From assembly GCF_900156735.1 (NCBI RefSeq), contig NZ_FTOL01000004.1, positions 62,001-126,000 of the forward strand: a DNA stretch of 64,000 nt, written 5' to 3'. Each line of letters begins with the position of its first letter. The stretch's first letter is position 1. The notes under the pieces were generated by a model, which had not been told where the DNA came from, did not search any database, and saw nothing but the letters and a program-made list of their open reading frames with translations. Below are positions 15,379-24,973 of the stretch, piece after piece. The position numbers and the translations under genes are program-made. The DNA comes from Chryseobacterium ureilyticum. GTDB taxonomy: Bacteria; Bacteroidota; Bacteroidia; Flavobacteriales; Weeksellaceae.

Positions 15379-17223
15379 ATGAGAAATAAGCTATTCAAAG
15401 CTCTTTTCCTTGGAGTCATATTATCTGTATCCGGTAACTATACAAAAGCACAATCTGTTGATCATAAGAAAATGGAATGGTTCAAGAATGCCAAACTGGG
15501 TATTTTTATTCATTGGGGAATCTACTCTGTAAATGGAATATCGGAATCTTGGTCTTTTTTCAATAATTATGTCAATCATGAAAATTACATGAAGCAGCTT
15601 GACCATTTTTCAGCTTCAAACTACCAGCCGGAACAATGGGTAAATCTCATCAAAGAATCCGGTGCAAAATATGCCGTAATTACAACAAAACACCATGACG
15701 GAGTTTCACTTTGGAATTCACAATCTGAAAATGCTATTACAGTTCCGAAAAAAGCTTTAGCAAAAAAAGATGTTCTAACTCCTTTTCTATATCAACTGAA
15801 AAATTCAGGATTAAAAACAGGACTTTACTTTTCTCTTCCTGACTGGAGCCACACCTTTTATGATGTCAATACAAGAACTAAAAAGCGTTATGATATTAAA
15901 AAAGACCCCCAGCGCTGGCAAAGCTTTGTAAATTACTACCAATCACAGTTGAATGAACTTTCCATTCAATACAAACCTGATCTTTTATGGTTTGATGGTG
16001 ACTGGGAACATACTTCGGAAGAATGGAAAGCTTCACAAACGTTAGACCTTTTAAAGAGTTACAATTCCAATATTATCATCAATTCAAGATTAAATAATCA
16101 TGGGGATTACGATACTCCTGAACAAGGCATTCCTGTTATGGCACCACAAAGTCCATATTGGGAACTTTGTTACACGATGAATGATTCCTGGGGATATCAG
16201 CCATATGATGATAACTATAAAACATCTAACATGATTATTCGTACCCTTGCCGATGTAATCAGTATGGGAGGCAATTTATTATTGGATATCGGACCGAAAT
16301 CAGACGGAACTATTCCGGAAAAGCAGGCACAAATATTAAAGGATCTTGGACAATGGACATCAAAGCACACCACTGCTATTTATGATACAAACCGAGGAAT
16401 TCCTTTTGAAAACTACAAAGGAAAATCAGCTTTATCTACATCTGGAAAATCTTTATTTCTTTATTTGGAAGAGGCGAAAAGTTTTACTAAAATCTACGGA
16501 TTGGCAACAAAACCTGTTTCTGCAAAAATTATCGGTGACTCCAAAGCTGCTATAAAAATGGATTATAGCCAAGAAAAGACGCTAACATTGAATTTTCAGA
16601 ATATAAAATTTGATAAAGATGTAACTGTTGTTGAAATTAGTTTTGAAACCCCACCTCAGTTTTTGGCAGACTTTAAACAAGAAAAAATATCTCTACCTGA
16701 TTTACTGAAGAATCAAAACACACAATCCGCAGTGTATGACATGACAAATGCGCTTCATAGTGGAAATAATGTCACAAATAATTCAGGGCTGACACATGAC
16801 GGACTTGATATGTCATTAAAAAAGACATCGCAAACAAATCCTGAAACAATCAATTGGATGGGTAAACACGCTGAGGCACTTTTTGAAACGGAAAAAGGAT
16901 TGCCTGACGGACATTACCCTGGGATGAGTGCACTTTCAAAGGATAAACAAACCTTATATCTTTTTGTTGAAGGAACTCCCACAGGTCCTATCGCCCTGAA
17001 AGGAATAAAAAATGCCATTGCCAGAATAAGAATTGTAGGTGATGGAACCTTGCTCTCCCATAAAATCTACAACAAACTTTACTGGAGTGACAGACCGGGA
17101 ATCATTTATATTGACATTCCCAAGGAAAGGCTTGATAAAAACATGACGGTCATTGCGGTCTTACTTAATAAGCCTCTTGAACTTTACAGAGAAAAAGTAG
17201 GCGCAATTGAGAATAATCTTTAA
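15379..17223 (+). CDS. Alpha-L-fucosidase, GH29
   Basis: A 614-residue exported glycosidase with a signal peptide ending near residue 25. The GH29 catalytic barrel covers about residues 28-330: MEWFKNAKLGIFIHWGIYS, KYAVITTKHHDGVSLW, and LLWFDGDWEH with the nucleophile Asp. The domain closes with NLLLDIGPKSDGTIP. Two beta modules follow; GIPFENYKGKSALS (about 340) and GLPDGHYPGMSALS (about 510) begin similar stretches, so the C-terminal module appears duplicated. It removes terminal alpha-L-fucose from glycans in the periplasm or outside. No SusC/SusD pair is near, so it is not a typical polysaccharide utilisation locus. Confidence 0.9.
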   Translation: MRNKLFKALFLGVILSVSGNYTKAQSVDHKKMEWFKNAKLGIFIHWGIYSVNGISESWSFFNNYVNHENYMKQLDHFSASNYQPEQWVNLIKESGAKYAVITTKHHDGVSLWNSQSENAITVPKKALAKKDVLTPFLYQLKNSGLKTGLYFSLPDWSHTFYDVNTRTKKRYDIKKDPQRWQSFVNYYQSQLNELSIQYKPDLLWFDGDWEHTSEEWKASQTLDLLKSYNSNIIINSRLNNHGDYDTPEQGIPVMAPQSPYWELCYTMNDSWGYQPYDDNYKTSNMIIRTLADVISMGGNLLLDIGPKSDGTIPEKQAQILKDLGQWTSKHTTAIYDTNRGIPFENYKGKSALSTSGKSLFLYLEEAKSFTKIYGLATKPVSAKIIGDSKAAIKMDYSQEKTLTLNFQNIKFDKDVTVVEISFETPPQFLADFKQEKISLPDLLKNQNTQSAVYDMTNALHSGNNVTNNSGLTHDGLDMSLKKTSQTNPETINWMGKHAEALFETEKGLPDGHYPGMSALSKDKQTLYLFVEGTPTGPIALKGIKNAIARIRIVGDGTLLSHKIYNKLYWSDRPGIIYIDIPKERLDKNMTVIAVLLNKPLELYREKVGAIENNL

Positions 17224-17246
17224 GACTATTAATTATCATAAAAAAC

Positions 17247-17275
17247 AAAATCCGGAGAATGTCTCCGGATTTTTA
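17247..17275. terminator. Bidirectional terminator between fucosidase and ndk
   Basis: AAAATCCGGAGA-ATG-TCTCCGGATTTTT, symmetrical with A and T runs; serves both convergent genes. Confidence 0.85.
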
Positions 17276-17293
17276 TCTTGTAAGAAAATTTTC

Positions 17294-17710
17294 TTAGAAA
17301 ATCTCTCTTCCTGAAAAATGGAATTGAGCTTCGATTAAAGCGTTCTCGTCAGAATCTGAACCGTGAACTGCATTTTCTCCGATGCTTCTAGCGAACATTT
17401 TTCTGATAGTACCTTCTGCTGCTTCTGCAGGGTTAGTAGCTCCAATTAATGTTCTGAAGTCTTCAACTGCGTTGTCTTTTTCTAAAACTGCAGCTACGAT
17501 AGGACCAGAGCTCATGAATTCTACTAGCTCACCATAAAATGGTCTTTCAGCGTGTACTTCATAGAATTTTTTTGCGTCAGCAACTGTAAGCTGAGTTAAT
17601 TTTAAAGCTTTGATTTTGAAACCTCCTTCAGCAATCTTACCTAATATAGCACCGATATGTCCGTCAGCAACAGCATCAGGCTTAATCATAGTGAATGTAA
17701 TGTTAGACAT
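17294..17710 (-). CDS. ndk: Nucleoside diphosphate kinase
   Basis: A 138-residue ndk of normal length. The phosphorylated histidine is His116 in [15 protein letters not shown] near the start and [15 protein letters not shown] are conserved. It balances nucleoside triphosphate pools by moving the gamma phosphate from ATP. Monocistronic; the start codon directly follows a promoter-rich AT stretch. Confidence 0.97.
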   Translation of the reverse strand: MSNITFTMIKPDAVADGHIGAILGKIAEGGFKIKALKLTQLTVADAKKFYEVHAERPFYGELVEFMSSGPIVAAVLEKDNAVEDFRTLIGATNPAEAAEGTIRKMFARSIGENAVHGSDSDENALIEAQFHFSGREIF

Positions 17711-17820
17711 AAATGTATATTTTTTTAATGGTGCAAAATTACAAAAAATATCTTTGATTTTTATTTTAATTTTTTTTTAACATAAAAATAACTTTTATTA
17801 AGAAATTATGAACCAAACTT

Positions 17821-17837
17821 TGGCACAGTAATTGTTT
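17821..17837 (+). promoter_or_regulatory. Candidate sigma-54 promoter
   Basis: TGGCAC-AGTAA-TTGTT keeps both sigma-54 elements at correct spacing (GG at -24, TG-like at -12). It is followed within 90 bases by a mini-ORF and a strong terminator, giving a transcript of about 70 nt. Confidence 0.5.
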
Positions 17838-17854
17838 ATTCTATTGCGATTCTC

Positions 17855-17884
17855 ATGTTTAATTTGAGTTTTCATGGTTATTAG
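17855..17884 (+). CDS. Possible 9-residue mini-ORF (MFNLSFHGY)
   Basis: ATG at 17855 to TAG at 17884 encodes MFNLSFHGY. Support is positional: it lies between a sigma-54-like promoter and a terminator in an otherwise empty 550-base gap. A similar nucleotide stretch occurs at 13182, but there it lacks an ATG. It could be an untranslated small RNA instead. Confidence 0.25.
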   Translation: MFNLSFHGY

Positions 17885-17889
17885 TTTTT

Positions 17890-17912
17890 ACCCAGCTTCG
17901 GCTGGGTTTTTT
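17890..17912 (+). terminator. Strong terminator of a short transcript
   Basis: ACCCAGC-TTCG-GCTGGGT followed by six Ts, a stable UUCG-tetraloop hairpin. No conventional gene precedes it on the plus strand, so it must end a short RNA. From here to 18195 I see only AT-rich DNA. Confidence 0.85.
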
Positions 17913-18199
17913 ATTTTCAAAAAATGAAGCTTTTTTTTAATAATTTGATAAAATTAAACCTCATATAAAAATATATCAATATGTTATTATTTACATTTCA
18001 ATGGATAAAATAATGGCATATTTTTCAAAATATTTTTTCCTGGTAAATTCTAAATATGACAAAAGTGGAGTTATACGTCAAAAATTCTATGACAAAAAGT
18101 AGAATTATTAAAAAAACAGATTTTTTTTTAAGTCAAAAAATGAAAATTGAGACTTTTTAAATGCTAAAATTACTTTTCAAAAAGATTTCTTTCTATATA

Positions 18200-18235
18200 A
18201 AAAAACAAACCGATCAGTTTATACTGATCGGTTAT
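18200..18235 (-). terminator. Terminator of rsgA
   Basis: AACCGATCAGT-ATAA-ACTGATCGGTT on the minus strand followed by T-rich sequence. Confidence 0.85.
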
Positions 18236-18257
18236 TATATAAATACGGTATATTTTA

Positions 18258-19184
18258 TTATTTTTGAGAAGCCTCTTCCGCCTCTTCCATCAATTTGATA
18301 TAGGTAGCATAACGGGAGTGTTGAATTTCTTCGGTTTCCAGAGCATCAATAACAGCGCATTTTGGTTCATTGATGTGAAGACAATTGTGGAATTTACACT
18401 CTTCTCTCTTCTTAAAAATCTCAGGAAAATAGTGTTGTACTTCTTCTTTTTCAATGTCAATCATTGCAAATTCACGTACTCCCGGTGTATCGATTACGTT
18501 TCCTCCAAAGTCCCAGAAATGCATCTGTGCAAAGGTCGTTGTATGTTTTCCTTTTAAATGGGTATCTGAAATTTCAGAAGTTTTTAAATTAAGCCCTGGC
18601 TGTAAAGCATTCACTAAGGTTGATTTTCCGCAACCAGAATGTCCGAAAAATACAGATGTTCTATCTTTAAGTAATTCCTGAAGCTGATCAAGATTTAATC
18701 TGGAATAAGAAGAAATTTCCAACGTATCATATCCTATTTCCTGATAAAGAAACTCGACATCTTTTACAATCTCAATTTCTTCTTCATACAAAACATCAAT
18801 CTTATTGAATAAAATTAATGGTTTAATATTATACGCTTCACAACAAGCAAGAAATCGATCCAGGAATCCCAATGAAGTTTCCGGATGTTTCAGCGTAAAA
18901 ATAAAACATGCAAGGTCTATATTGGAAGCAATGATGTGTGCTTCTTTTGAAAGGTTTACCGATTTTCTGATCAGGTAATTGGTACGTGGTTCTATCTTGG
19001 TGATCCATGCAATATCATCCTGTTCGAGCTGAAATTCAACGAAATCTCCTACAGCAAGCGGATTGGTAAGTCGTGTTTTAATAAGCTTAAATTTTCCTCT
19101 GATTCTGGCTTCGAAAATTTTATTGGTTTCCAATTCCAAAACCTGATACCAACTGCCTGTAGATTTAATGATTTTTCCTTTCAT
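18258..19184 (-). CDS. rsgA: Ribosome small subunit-dependent GTPase A
   Basis: A 308-residue circularly permuted GTPase that helps mature the 30S subunit. An N-terminal OB-fold (about 1-68) is followed by the permuted motif order typical of the family: NKID (G4) before GHSGCGKST (G1), then a T-loop and DTPGVREF (G3). A C-terminal zinc-binding part has CKFHNCLHINEPKCAV. Length and order are normal. A 90-base inverted repeat separates it from the DAHP synthase gene upstream. Confidence 0.96.
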   Translation of the reverse strand: MKGKIIKSTGSWYQVLELETNKIFEARIRGKFKLIKTRLTNPLAVGDFVEFQLEQDDIAWITKIEPRTNYLIRKSVNLSKEAHIIASNIDLACFIFTLKHPETSLGFLDRFLACCEAYNIKPLILFNKIDVLYEEEIEIVKDVEFLYQEIGYDTLEISSYSRLNLDQLQELLKDRTSVFFGHSGCGKSTLVNALQPGLNLKTSEISDTHLKGKHTTTFAQMHFWDFGGNVIDTPGVREFAMIDIEKEEVQHYFPEIFKKREECKFHNCLHINEPKCAVIDALETEEIQHSRYATYIKLMEEAEEASQK

Positions 19185-19209
19185 AGATAATGTTAGTGCA
19201 AATATAAGG

Positions 19210-19290
19210 AATTAGGGCTTAGGATTTGGGAAATAGGTTTAAAAACAAATGTTTCAACTCTCCTAAGTCTCAAAATCTAAGCCCTAATTT
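19210..19290. repeat. Intergenic inverted repeat
   Basis: AATTAGGGCTTAGGATTTGG (19210-19229) is nearly complementary to CAAAATCTAAGCCCTAATT (19271-19289), with about 41 bases between the arms. No T tail on the useful side. Same design as the element at 12376. Confidence 0.7.
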
Positions 19291-19372
19291 TGATTGCATT
19301 CAGGTTTTAGCATTAGTATTTAGAAAATATTTTCCTCATTCTAAATTTTCCTCCTGATAATAGTTTGACAAA

Positions 19373-20455
19373 TTAGTCTCTGTCAATCATAATATTGTTC
19401 TGTACTTCAATAGATTCTTCGTGAATTGCCTTGAATACTTTTTCAATAAACTCCTGAGACATTCCTGTTTCTTTAGCTTTTTGGTTTGCGTATTCTGTAA
19501 TTACTTTCCAACGTTCCGGCTGGAAGATTGCAATATCATTCTCTTTTTTAAGTTTACCAATTTTCTCAGAAATCTTCATCCTTTGAGAAAGAAGTTCAAT
19601 TAATTGGAAATCAAGATCAGAAATTAAAGTTCTGTGTCTTCCCATTTCCCCTTCAAAACCAGCTAAATTAGAGCTTCTTACCTTTAAGTTTCCGATTAAA
19701 TCTGCCAATACTTCAGGAGTAATCTGTTGTGATGCATCACTCCAAGCTTCGTCAGGATTACAGTGAGATTCAATGATAGCACCTTGGTATCCAACGTTAA
19801 GAGCTTCCTGTGTAATATCTGCAAGACCTGTTCTGTTTCCACAAATGTGAGAAGGGTCAATCAGCATTGGAATATCTGGGAATTGGCTTTTGAAATCAAG
19901 AGCGATTTGCCAATTTGGATTGTTTCTGTATTTTGTTTTTTGGTATGTAGAGAATCCTCTGTGAATAACTCCTAAGTTTTTAATATCCTGTCCTAAAAGT
20001 CTCTCAAGAGCTCCGATCCATAATGCAAGATCCGGATTTACAGGGTTTTTAACGAATACAGGCTTATTAGTTCCTCTTAAAGCCATTGCAATTTCCTGTA
20101 CTGTAAAAGGGTTTACTGTAGAACGTGCTCCAATCCAAAGAACATCTACATCAGCTTCCAAAGCAGCGAAAACGTGGTGTGCATTAGCAACTTCCGTAGC
20201 TGTTTTAAATCCGTACTCTTCTTTTACTTTTTTTAGCCAGTTCAAACCGATCACTCCTACTCCTTCGAAACCATTTGGTTTGGTACGAGGCTTCCATATT
20301 CCGGCACGGAAAACAGACACATTGGCGTTGGATTCTTTAATTCTTCTCGCAGTTTCAAGCATTTGAGCTTCACTTTCTGCGCTACATGGTCCTGCAATCA
20401 TTAATGGCTGTGTAAGCTCATTGATCCACTCGTTTTTTAAATCTTTTAAATTCAT
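19373..20455 (-). CDS. Bifunctional DAHP synthase / chorismate mutase
   Basis: A 360-residue fusion. Residues about 1-260 are a KDO8P-type 3-deoxy-7-phosphoheptulonate synthase (PLMIAGPCSAES, FRAGIWKPRTKP, WIGARSTVNPFTVQE, KNPVNPD, DPSHICGNR). Residues about 265-350 form an AroQ-type chorismate mutase helix bundle (RTLISDLDFQLIELLSQRMKIS, with Arg and Lys typical of the active site). It begins aromatic amino acid synthesis and also converts chorismate to prephenate, which is a typical Bacteroidota arrangement. The mutase part often gives feedback control by prephenate. Confidence 0.93.
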   Translation of the reverse strand: MNLKDLKNEWINELTQPLMIAGPCSAESEAQMLETARRIKESNANVSVFRAGIWKPRTKPNGFEGVGVIGLNWLKKVKEEYGFKTATEVANAHHVFAALEADVDVLWIGARSTVNPFTVQEIAMALRGTNKPVFVKNPVNPDLALWIGALERLLGQDIKNLGVIHRGFSTYQKTKYRNNPNWQIALDFKSQFPDIPMLIDPSHICGNRTGLADITQEALNVGYQGAIIESHCNPDEAWSDASQQITPEVLADLIGNLKVRSSNLAGFEGEMGRHRTLISDLDFQLIELLSQRMKISEKIGKLKKENDIAIFQPERWKVITEYANQKAKETGMSQEFIEKVFKAIHEESIEVQNNIMIDRD

Positions 20456-20498
20456 TATTCTAAATTTTATTGTTTTATATTTTAAATTAGTTCACAGC

Positions 20499-20594
20499 AA
20501 TAGCCCTTTGATTATAAAATTTAATTTATAATTCTTTTCAAAAAATGCCGTTCAAAATTGTTTAAAGGAATCAGGATAATAAAAGGGCTCTATT
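20499..20594. repeat. Inverted repeat in a 400-base gene-free stretch
   Basis: AATAGCCCTTTGATTAT (20499-20515) and ATAATAAAAGGGCTCTATT (20576-20594) pair with one bulge. It lies upstream of the DAHP synthase gene. The rest of 20456-20853 is AT-rich and shows no convincing gene; a 62-codon open frame at 20558 looks accidental. Confidence 0.55.
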
Positions 20595-20853
20595 TCTCCT
20601 GTATTTTTTGGAAAGAAATTCAGTTAGCAATACCAATAAAATCGGTAATAGGTTCTGAAATTTCTAAAATAAGAAGCAGAAAAGCTAAAATAACCGCTAA
20701 AAAAGTAATTAGCGGGTGCAAAAAAAGACAGATATGTATTAGTTAGTTTTTCCATTTTTCTTCTGGAAATGTCTTTGTTTTAGCGTTTCTGGTTGCAATT
20801 TGTTTTTGTTGAAAACTTATTTTTCACAAAAATCTTTGACAAATATATAAAAA

Positions 20854-22556
20854 TTATGTCAAATCAAACTTCATTAAATCATCTAAATCTTTCAAAAGTG
20901 GATTTTTCTCGATGAATTTTTCAAATATTTTTCTTTTGGTAACTACCTCAATCTTCAGATTTTCAACGTCTCTCACGTATTCTATCTCAATGTTATAGTT
21001 CTGAACTTTTCTTCTGAAATGATTAAAAAATTCTCCGCTTACTTTATCAAATTCTACCTTGGCAGAGTCAGATGGGAACAAAACTTTAATTTTATTCTCT
21101 TCTTTTTTCTCCAATTTAAATGTTTTTACAGCATTAAAGACGAAAGTATTTTTCATCTGTAGTTGCTTCAGCATGATTTTCCATTCCATCTGCAGATCTG
21201 TATCTGTAAAATGGTTTTGGGGAAGATTTTCAGTTTTTACAGCAGTACTTTCCGTTGTTTCTACTTTTTCTTCTTTATTCAAAAAAGAATTGATGCTGAA
21301 CCCTGAAGAGATTCCTGTTGGTTTTGATAAAGGTTTGGTTGTTTTTTTTATTTCAGCTTCCGTAGTATTGATGGGTTGCACTGATGGCTGTTCCACCTTT
21401 GTTTCTTTTTTCTCAGGAGTTGGTTCAGGAATTTTCACATCCTGCTTCTCACTGAGAAACGGAGCCAGTATCAGGAATTTTTTTTTTTAGTTACGTCTGA
21501 ATTAGCAGTCAGCGAAGCCAATTGCATTAAAGCAATTTCAACCGTAAGTCTAGGGTTTTTGGAGTTTTTATAATTAATATCCGCATGGTTACAGATTTCG
21601 ATTCCGTCAATTAATTGTTGAGCGGTCCATTTCTGTCCCTGTTCTACAAATTTGGATTTGGTCTTCTCTCCTACTTCAATGAGGTCTATTGTTGAAGTGT
21701 TCTGTGCCATCATTAAATCTCTAAAATGATTTCCTAATCCGGCGACAAAAATATGTGGGTCAAAGCCTTTTTTAACAATATCATTAAATACAGTAAGAAC
21801 TTCCGGGATTTTATTCTCCTTGGCAAGGTCTACAATTTTTAAGTATTGATCATAATCCAGAATGTTTAAAACTTCGGCAGCTTTTGCCAGCGTAATATTC
21901 TTTTGGGAAAATGTAGAAAGTCTGTCGAAGATAGAAAGTGCATCTCTTAACGCACCGTCTGCTTTTTGGGCAATCAGGTACAAGGCATCATCTTCATATT
22001 GGATATTTTCTTTTTGAGCAATGTTTCTTAAATGCCCCTGAATGTCTTCAATCGTAATTCTTTTGAAGTCATAGATCTGGCAACGGGATAAAATTGTAGG
22101 AATAATTTTATGTTTTTCCGTAGTTGCCAAGATAAATATGGCATGAGCCGGCGGCTCCTCCAAAGTTTTAAGGAATGCGTTGAAAGCGGCAGAAGACAGC
22201 ATATGGACCTCATCAATGATATATACTTTGTATTTACCAACCTGAGGTGCAAAGCGTACCTGATCTATAAGTTCTCTGATATCATCTACAGAGTTATTGG
22301 ATGCGGCATCCAATTCATAGATATTGTAAGCAAAGCCATCTTCTGAAACCGAGCCATCTTTCTCATTGATCTTTCTTGCTAAAATCCTTGCACAAGTAGT
22401 TTTACCCACACCACGAGGACCGCAAAAAAGTAATGCCTGAGCAAGTTGACTTTCTTCAATTGCATGTTCTAAAGTATCCGTAATATGGGATTGCCCTACA
22501 ACTGTATCAAACTCTTGAGGACGATATTTTCTTGCAGATACTATAAAATTTTCCAT
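20854..22556 (-). CDS. dnaX: DNA polymerase III subunits gamma/tau, with -1 frameshift site
   Basis: Two frames make one gene. The first (22556 down to 21471) encodes 361 residues of the clamp-loader ATPase: Walker A CGPRGVGKTTCARIL, DEVHMLS, sensor TTEKHKIIPTILSRC, and the gamma domain III. It ends shortly after an 11-base A run (21478-21488 on the plus strand as T) with KKKNS and TGA. Slipping back one base on the run opens the second frame, reading FLILAPFLSEKQDVKIPEP and on to a 194-residue tail (Lys/Thr/Pro-rich linker, then a domain ending FEKFIEKNPLLKDLDDLMKF). This tail is the tau-specific part that binds polymerase. A TTCTC-AGT-GAGAA hairpin lies about 20 bases after the run. It is best read as programmed slippage giving both gamma and tau. 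Confidence 0.88.
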
Positions 22557-22654
22557 TGGTCAAAAATAAGAAATATAGTTTTAATTTGAAAATTAAAAGT
22601 TTTCAAATTATCAACAAAAACTTATTTCTGCTCAAATTGGAAAACTTTTAATCA

Positions 22655-23287
22655 TTATTTCTTTTTACTGTATGCAAAATCGATCAATTCAACAATAGCT
22701 TGTTCAATCTCTTTTCTTCCTTCTTCTGTTTTCAGGTCGATACCACAGAATACACTTGCATTGTATCCTGTATAAAGATTAAGGTAATAAGCTCCCGAAA
22801 CAATAAGAGCCATAATTGCTCTGTGTCTCATTGCTACGCCTTCACCAAAATACGGATCTGAGATATTCCCGAATAAAACTTCTCCTACTTCTTCACGTTG
22901 TTCTACCAATTTTTTAAGGATAGGCTTATTTTCTGAAAGTTCCCAAAGAATGATCTTTTGAAGCTCTTTGTTTTTCTTCAGGTTTTCAAACTGGTTAAGT
23001 ACTACCATTTTGGTAAGCTCATGTCCACCGTCCGAATAATCTACTTCTACATCTTTATTCACCTGACTCCAGTAATCCTGAGATTTGATATACTCATCAA
23101 TCAGTTTATCTGTACTTCCAAAGTACTCATAGATCAATTTTTTATCAAACCCGGCTACTGCGGCAATTTTACTTACTTTTAAACCTGAGTATCCTTTTAC
23201 TCTTAAAATTTTACCAACTGCAGCAAGCAGTTTCTGCTTTGTTTTTTCTTTATCCCTAATGGGACCCTGCACTACTTTTCTGGGCAT
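22655..23287 (-). CDS. TetR/AcrR family transcriptional regulator
   Basis: A 210-residue TetR-type repressor: an N-terminal helix-turn-helix (about 15-62, KLLAAVGKILRVKGYSGLKVSKIA..AGFDKKLIYEYFGS, quoted in parts) and an all-helical ligand domain. The basic start (MPRKVVQGPIRDKEKTKQK) fits DNA binding. It begins 6 bases downstream of the alpha-oxoamine synthase stop, so the two are co-transcribed and it may control that gene. The ligand is unknown. Confidence 0.88.
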   Translation of the reverse strand: MPRKVVQGPIRDKEKTKQKLLAAVGKILRVKGYSGLKVSKIAAVAGFDKKLIYEYFGSTDKLIDEYIKSQDYWSQVNKDVEVDYSDGGHELTKMVVLNQFENLKKNKELQKIILWELSENKPILKKLVEQREEVGEVLFGNISDPYFGEGVAMRHRAIMALIVSGAYYLNLYTGYNASVFCGIDLKTEEGRKEIEQAIVELIDFAYSKKK

Positions 23288-23293
23288 AATTTA

Positions 23294-24550
23294 TTATTTT
23301 TTCGCAATATGCAATTTTTTATTAATATCATCAAACGCGTTAAGTGTTTTATCAAGATGTTCTTTTTCATGTCTTGCTGTTACACTCATTCTGATACGCG
23401 CATCTTTTCTTGGTACCGCCGGATAGAGAATCGGGTTTGTGTAAATTCCTTTTTCTATTAATATCCTGCCTACATCTCCTGTCAGGTATGGGTCTCCAAT
23501 TTTCACTGGAACAATAGCTGAGCATGTAATTCCTGTATCTAATCCCAAAGAATCCAGTCCGTTTTTGAAATAATTGATATTATCCCAAAGCTTTTGTCTC
23601 CAAATAGGTTCTTCGTCAATCAGGTCTATTGCTTTTACAATTCCTGCTGAAGATGGTGGAGCTGTTGCTGAGAAAATTTGTTGACGGGATTGAAATCTGA
23701 CAAATGCGGCTATTTTTTTATCCGTTATAACATATCCCCCAAGGTTTCCGAATGTTTTACTGAAAGTACCTGTAATAATGTCTACTTTATCAAGCAGGTC
23801 TGCCTGTTCCAGAGTTCCTCTTCCTGTTTCACCAAGAATACCTACTCCGTGTACATCATCCACCATAAGAAAGGCGTTATATTTTTTCACCAGATTGTAG
23901 ATCTCATTGATATGGGAAGTGTCTCCATCCTGAGAGTATACTCCATCTACAATAACAAGTTTTGTACGGTACAGATTCTCAGATGTCTTCAAAATGTGTT
24001 CCAAAGCATCCAAATTATTATGAGGAAATGTTTTTTTATTCGTAAAAGCACATCCTTCATATACACTGGCATGTACAGCCATATCTAAAATAGCAAGATC
24101 TTCCTTCTGCATTAAGCATTGTAAAGTAGCACTATTTGCCGTATAACCTGTGGTAAATACTACTGCTTCATCCTCTGTTCTGTGAAAGAAACTTGAGATT
24201 CTTTTTTCTAAAGCATTATGGTAATCAAAGTAACCTCCAATAAGCGGGGTTGCTCCTGTACCTGTTCCATATTTTTCAATTCCTTCAATAGCTGCTTGCT
24301 TTACTTTCGGGTGTTGTGTAAATCCCAGGTAATCGCTTGAAACAAAACTAACGAATTCTCTGTTTTCGTTTGCAATATTTACATTCAATATTGCGTTGGT
24401 TCCTGAAGTATTCTTCAGTCTGTAGTTCATATGTCCGTTAGACTCTACATAATCTAAATATTCATAAAATATTTCAGCTCTTTGAGCCATATTACACTCC
24501 GGGATATTCTCGAAATCTTTAATAGTAGCTGTTGTAAAATTGATGCTCAT
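23294..24550 (-). CDS. Alpha-oxoamine synthase family enzyme, possibly serine palmitoyltransferase
   Basis: A 418-residue PLP enzyme of the AONS family. The PLP lysine lies in GTFSKTFGNLGGY; VDDVHGVGILGETGRG is the Asp-His cofactor motif; FVSSDYLGFTQHP and YGTGTGATPLIGGY are conserved near the start. Members condense an amino acid with an acyl-CoA or acyl-ACP: BioF, Kbl, HemA or Spt. Flavobacteria make sphingolipids, so serine palmitoyltransferase is the best guess; the N-terminal extension of about 60 residues fits no biotin operon, and no bio genes are near. The family is sure, the substrate is not. Confidence 0.82.
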   Translation of the reverse strand: MSINFTTATIKDFENIPECNMAQRAEIFYEYLDYVESNGHMNYRLKNTSGTNAILNVNIANENREFVSFVSSDYLGFTQHPKVKQAAIEGIEKYGTGTGATPLIGGYFDYHNALEKRISSFFHRTEDEAVVFTTGYTANSATLQCLMQKEDLAILDMAVHASVYEGCAFTNKKTFPHNNLDALEHILKTSENLYRTKLVIVDGVYSQDGDTSHINEIYNLVKKYNAFLMVDDVHGVGILGETGRGTLEQADLLDKVDIITGTFSKTFGNLGGYVITDKKIAAFVRFQSRQQIFSATAPPSSAGIVKAIDLIDEEPIWRQKLWDNINYFKNGLDSLGLDTGITCSAIVPVKIGDPYLTGDVGRILIEKGIYTNPILYPAVPRKDARIRMSVTARHEKEHLDKTLNAFDDINKKLHIAKK

Positions 24551-24973
24551 CCTTAAATTTGGTTTTGTGTGGTTTTAAAAACAAATATATAACTATTTAA
24601 AGGGGTTTCAGCGTATAAATAAAATTAAATATTATTAAAGACACAATAATTTTATCCTTACACTCTGAAAACCAAAAGTTTTTACATACCTGGACTTTTC
24701 ACCCTACTTTTATTAAGTTAAATTAGTTTTTTGTAATGGAAAATTAATAAAAAAAGTGAACAATAAAGAAATATCAATGAAGAAATAATAAAAAAATGTT
24801 AATATTTTTCACAACCACCTCATTTATAAAAGATTATTTTTCAGTATTTTCTCGTGAACCTCCAATAAAAACGCACTAAAAGGTGAATTTATCACAAATT
24901 TAAATCCCATAAAAGAGAACAGGAAATTAATTAAACACGAATAATAAAGGGATCTGAAACTTTTTTACAACAA

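Noticed and set aside
20558..20746. 62-residue ORF upstream of the DAHP synthase gene
   Set aside because: Low-complexity Lys/Ile-rich product overlapping an inverted repeat, without a promoter or conserved feature.
20854..21438. Separate gene of 194 residues downstream of dnaX
   Set aside because: The frame joins the dnaX ATPase frame over an A11 run, starts only with GTG, and encodes a tau-like tail, so it is treated as part of dnaX.
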